A stretch of 64,000 nucleotides of DNA from Sneathiella marina (GTDB lineage: Bacteria > Pseudomonadota > Alphaproteobacteria > Sneathiellales > Sneathiellaceae), in assembly GCF_023746535.1 (NCBI RefSeq), contig NZ_CP098747.1, positions 3,095,001-3,159,000 on the forward strand, in the 5' to 3' direction. A program made the position numbers and the translations under genes. Shown here piece by piece: positions 62,256-64,000 of the stretch (positions within the stretch are counted from its first letter, which is position 1; every line of letters starts with the position of its first letter). The notes beneath the pieces were generated by a model. That model made no database searches and was not told the origin of the DNA. It saw only the letters and a program-made list of their open reading frames with translations.

Positions 62256-63587
62256 CTATGCCGTTTCCAGTTGGGGGACCGTGTCCAGAATTTCCGCCAG
62301 TTGTCCGTAGCAATCGGCGAGGCTGGTGCGGTCGGTTTTTTGCTGGGTCATAAAAGTTTCCAGCAAAGGCTGATAGTGAATGGCTTCATCGACCAGGGGA
62401 TCCGTGCCTTTTCGATAGGCGCCCAGGCGGATCATCTCGGCCATATCTTCATATGTGGACAGATATTGCTTGGCCTTGGTGATAATCTGGTTTTCCCCGT
62501 CCGTATTACAGCCGGGCATGGTCCGCGAGATGGATTTCAGAACATTTACGGCCGGATAACGGCCGCGCTCGGCGATTTGTCGTTCCATGACAATATGACC
62601 GTCGAGAATACCGCGCACCGCATCGGCCACCGGTTCATTATGATCATCCCCCTCAACCAGCACGGTGAAAAGACCGGTAATGGTGCCCTTGCCGGCACCG
62701 GGTCCGGCCCGCTCCAGTAACTTGGGCAGTTCGCTGAACACGGTCGGCGTATAGCCCTTGGTTGCCGGCGGCTCACCGCCGGACAGGCCAATATCCCGCT
62801 GGGCCATGGCAAAGCGGGTGACACTATCCATCAGGCACAGCACATCCTGTTCCTGATCGCGGAAATATTCGGCCAGCGATAACGTCAGATACGCCGCCTG
62901 ACGGCGCATAAGAGCGCTTTCGTCTGACGTCGCGACCACCACGACACTGCGTTTCAAGCCTTCCTCGCCCAGGTCGTCTTCAATAAATTCCTGTACTTCG
63001 CGGCCCCGCTCACCGATCAGGCCGATGACGTTCACATCCGCCTCTGTATTGCGGGCGAGCATGGAGAAGAGAACCGACTTGCCGACACCGGAGCCTGAGA
63101 ATATCCCCATGCGTTGTCCGCGGCAGCAGCTGACAAAAGAGTTCAGGGCGCGAACCCCGAGATCGATTTTACTGCCGACCCGCTGGCGGGCATGGGCAGG
63201 CGGCGGTGTGTTTCTGAAGGGGATGCGAATTTTGCCCTGCTTCAAAGGCGGACCGCCATCGATGGGCTCGCCCATGGCATTGACAACCCGGCCAAGCCAG
63301 CTTTCATCTGGATAAATCACCGGATCCTGCTCGGCGACCTCGGCCTTGCAGCCGATACCGATACCATCCAGTGCCGCGAACGGCATCAGGAGACTGCGGT
63401 CATTGCGAAAGCCGACAACCTCGCATTTGACTTTCCCCCCGTCGCGGGCCAGCAGGTTAACCCGGCTGCCAATACTCAATTGACGCTGGATACCGCCCAC
63501 TTCCACCAGGAGACCCTGGATGGCGACAACCCGGCCGTAATATTGGATGGATGAGATCCGCTCGATTTCAGAAATAAGGCTCTGCAC
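62256..63587 (-). CDS. fliI: Flagellum-specific ATP synthase FliI
   Basis: 443 residues from a GTG at 63587 with GGAG upstream. RecA-type ATPase with Walker [20 protein letters not shown], conserved [21 protein letters not shown], Walker [21 protein letters not shown] and [19 protein letters not shown]. It energises flagellar protein export together with FliH and FliJ. It is divergent from ctrA, with 192 bp between them. Confidence 0.95.
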   Translation of the reverse strand: MQSLISEIERISSIQYYGRVVAIQGLLVEVGGIQRQLSIGSRVNLLARDGGKVKCEVVGFRNDRSLLMPFAALDGIGIGCKAEVAEQDPVIYPDESWLGRVVNAMGEPIDGGPPLKQGKIRIPFRNTPPPAHARQRVGSKIDLGVRALNSFVSCCRGQRMGIFSGSGVGKSVLFSMLARNTEADVNVIGLIGERGREVQEFIEDDLGEEGLKRSVVVVATSDESALMRRQAAYLTLSLAEYFRDQEQDVLCLMDSVTRFAMAQRDIGLSGGEPPATKGYTPTVFSELPKLLERAGPGAGKGTITGLFTVLVEGDDHNEPVADAVRGILDGHIVMERQIAERGRYPAVNVLKSISRTMPGCNTDGENQIITKAKQYLSTYEDMAEMIRLGAYRKGTDPLVDEAIHYQPLLETFMTQQKTDRTSLADCYGQLAEILDTVPQLETA

Positions 63588-63723
63588 TTAAAAAGCACTC
63601 CGTGCTGCGTATAATCATTCTTTAATGTTCGTTGGTAACCTGCATTGTGAACAGGATCATTTAACGTTTGGTAAACACAGAAATATTTTAGTTAATAAAG
63701 ATAGTTAATTTTTGTCTTGGGCT

Positions 63724-63738
63724 TTAACCATTTGTTAA
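63724..63738 (+). promoter_or_regulatory. Perfect CtrA box in ctrA promoter
   Basis: TTAACCATTTGTTAA is an exact TTAA-N7-TTAA match and stands 41 bp upstream of the ctrA start. A second site at 63661-63675 (TTAA-N7-TAAA) has one mismatch. Autoregulation of ctrA through such boxes is established in Caulobacter. The divergent fliI promoter shares this region. Confidence 0.75.
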
Positions 63739-63779
63739 GTTAAGTTGTTAATAATATTCGGGTACAGGAGGTCCAGCTT

Positions 63780-64000
63780 ATGCGGGTTTTATTGATAGAA
63801 GATGATAGTTCCATGGCAAAAGGCATCGAATTGATGCTCAATGCCGAAGGGTTAAATGTTTACACCACAGATCTCGGCGAAGAAGGCGTAGATCTTGGGA
63901 AACTCTATGATTATGACATTATTATACTGGATTTGGGCTTGCCCGATATGTCCGGATATGACGTGTTGAAGAAGCTAAGAACAGCGAAAGTCACCACACC
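63780..64000 (+). CDS. ctrA: Cell-cycle response regulator CtrA (3' end outside window)
   Basis: 73 residues of the receiver domain are visible: [19 protein letters not shown], then [20 protein letters not shown] and [18 protein letters not shown], with the phosphoacceptor Asp in ILDLGLPD. The match to known alphaproteobacterial CtrA is nearly continuous. CtrA is the essential or conditional master regulator of cell cycle, motility and flagellar genes. AGGAGGT stands at ideal distance before the ATG. The C-terminal DNA-binding domain lies beyond the window. Confidence 0.97.
   Translation, partial: MRVLLIEDDSSMAKGIELMLNAEGLNVYTTDLGEEGVDLGKLYDYDIIILDLGLPDMSGYDVLKKLRTAKVTT

Overview
The window (64 kb, moderate GC) looks like a chromosomal segment of a free-living, flagellated, aerobic alphaproteobacterium. 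The main evidence is the alphaproteobacterial cell-cycle and flagellar regulators: the start of ctrA at the right edge, the CtrA inhibitor SciP (DUF1153) between flgE and fliF, and an FlbD-type sigma-54 activator. An aerobic benzoyl-CoA (box) pathway and many acyl-CoA enzymes also fit a Sneathiella/Kiloniella/Rhodospirillales-like marine heterotroph; this taxonomic placement is inference. I see no phage, insertion sequence, CRISPR array or rRNA.

Layout. 1-8.4 kb: end of a patatin-like phospholipase, CBS-domain protein, rsmI, a LysR regulator divergent from an acyl-CoA dehydrogenase/thioesterase pair, a MaoC hydratase, bacterioferritin with its ferredoxin Bfd (behind Fur-like boxes), a nitronate monooxygenase with three 33-bp repeats upstream, and a PilZ protein. 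8.5-12.5 kb: tandem glycine riboswitch with L-serine dehydratase, speD-speE, a methyltransferase. 12.6-27.3 kb: catabolic island with two tandem MHS transporters, GST, GNAT, cupin, boxB, boxC, the BoxR/BzdR regulator, a flavodoxin, benzoate-CoA ligase, an MFS carrier, a VOC protein, a secreted unknown, a [2Fe-2S] ferredoxin and its reductase. No boxA reductase gene is visible; the flavodoxin sits in a neighbouring position. 27.3-36.4 kb: CoA-transferase with a small secreted protein, arylamine N-acetyltransferase, ABM protein, a large secreted TPR protein, an SDR/DUF35/thiolase-like operon, and a membrane-anchored MltF-like lytic transglycosylase. 36.9-38.2 kb: tRNA-Met(CAU) and mnmA.

38.3-58.2 kb is a flagellar cluster: flgL and flgK on the minus strand, then fliK-flgD-flgE, sciP, and a long same-strand run fliF-fliG-fliH-fliN-motA-like-flbD-flhA-flhF-flhG followed by a second FliK-like protein. 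58.2-61.7 kb holds housekeeping and metabolic genes (YjbR, trhO, DUF1127, LysR, PEP mutase/isocitrate lyase family). fliJ and fliI (minus strand) then stand divergent from ctrA, whose promoter region has a perfect TTAA-N7-TTAA CtrA box. A consensus sigma-54 promoter stands before fliK and a near-CtrA box before fliF, so the regulatory hierarchy (CtrA, then FlbD/sigma-54, with SciP as a brake) can be read largely from this one window.

All functional calls rest on reading motifs and overall resemblance; no database search was run. Several start codons were moved from the longest open frame to a start with a better ribosome binding site, as noted in the entries.
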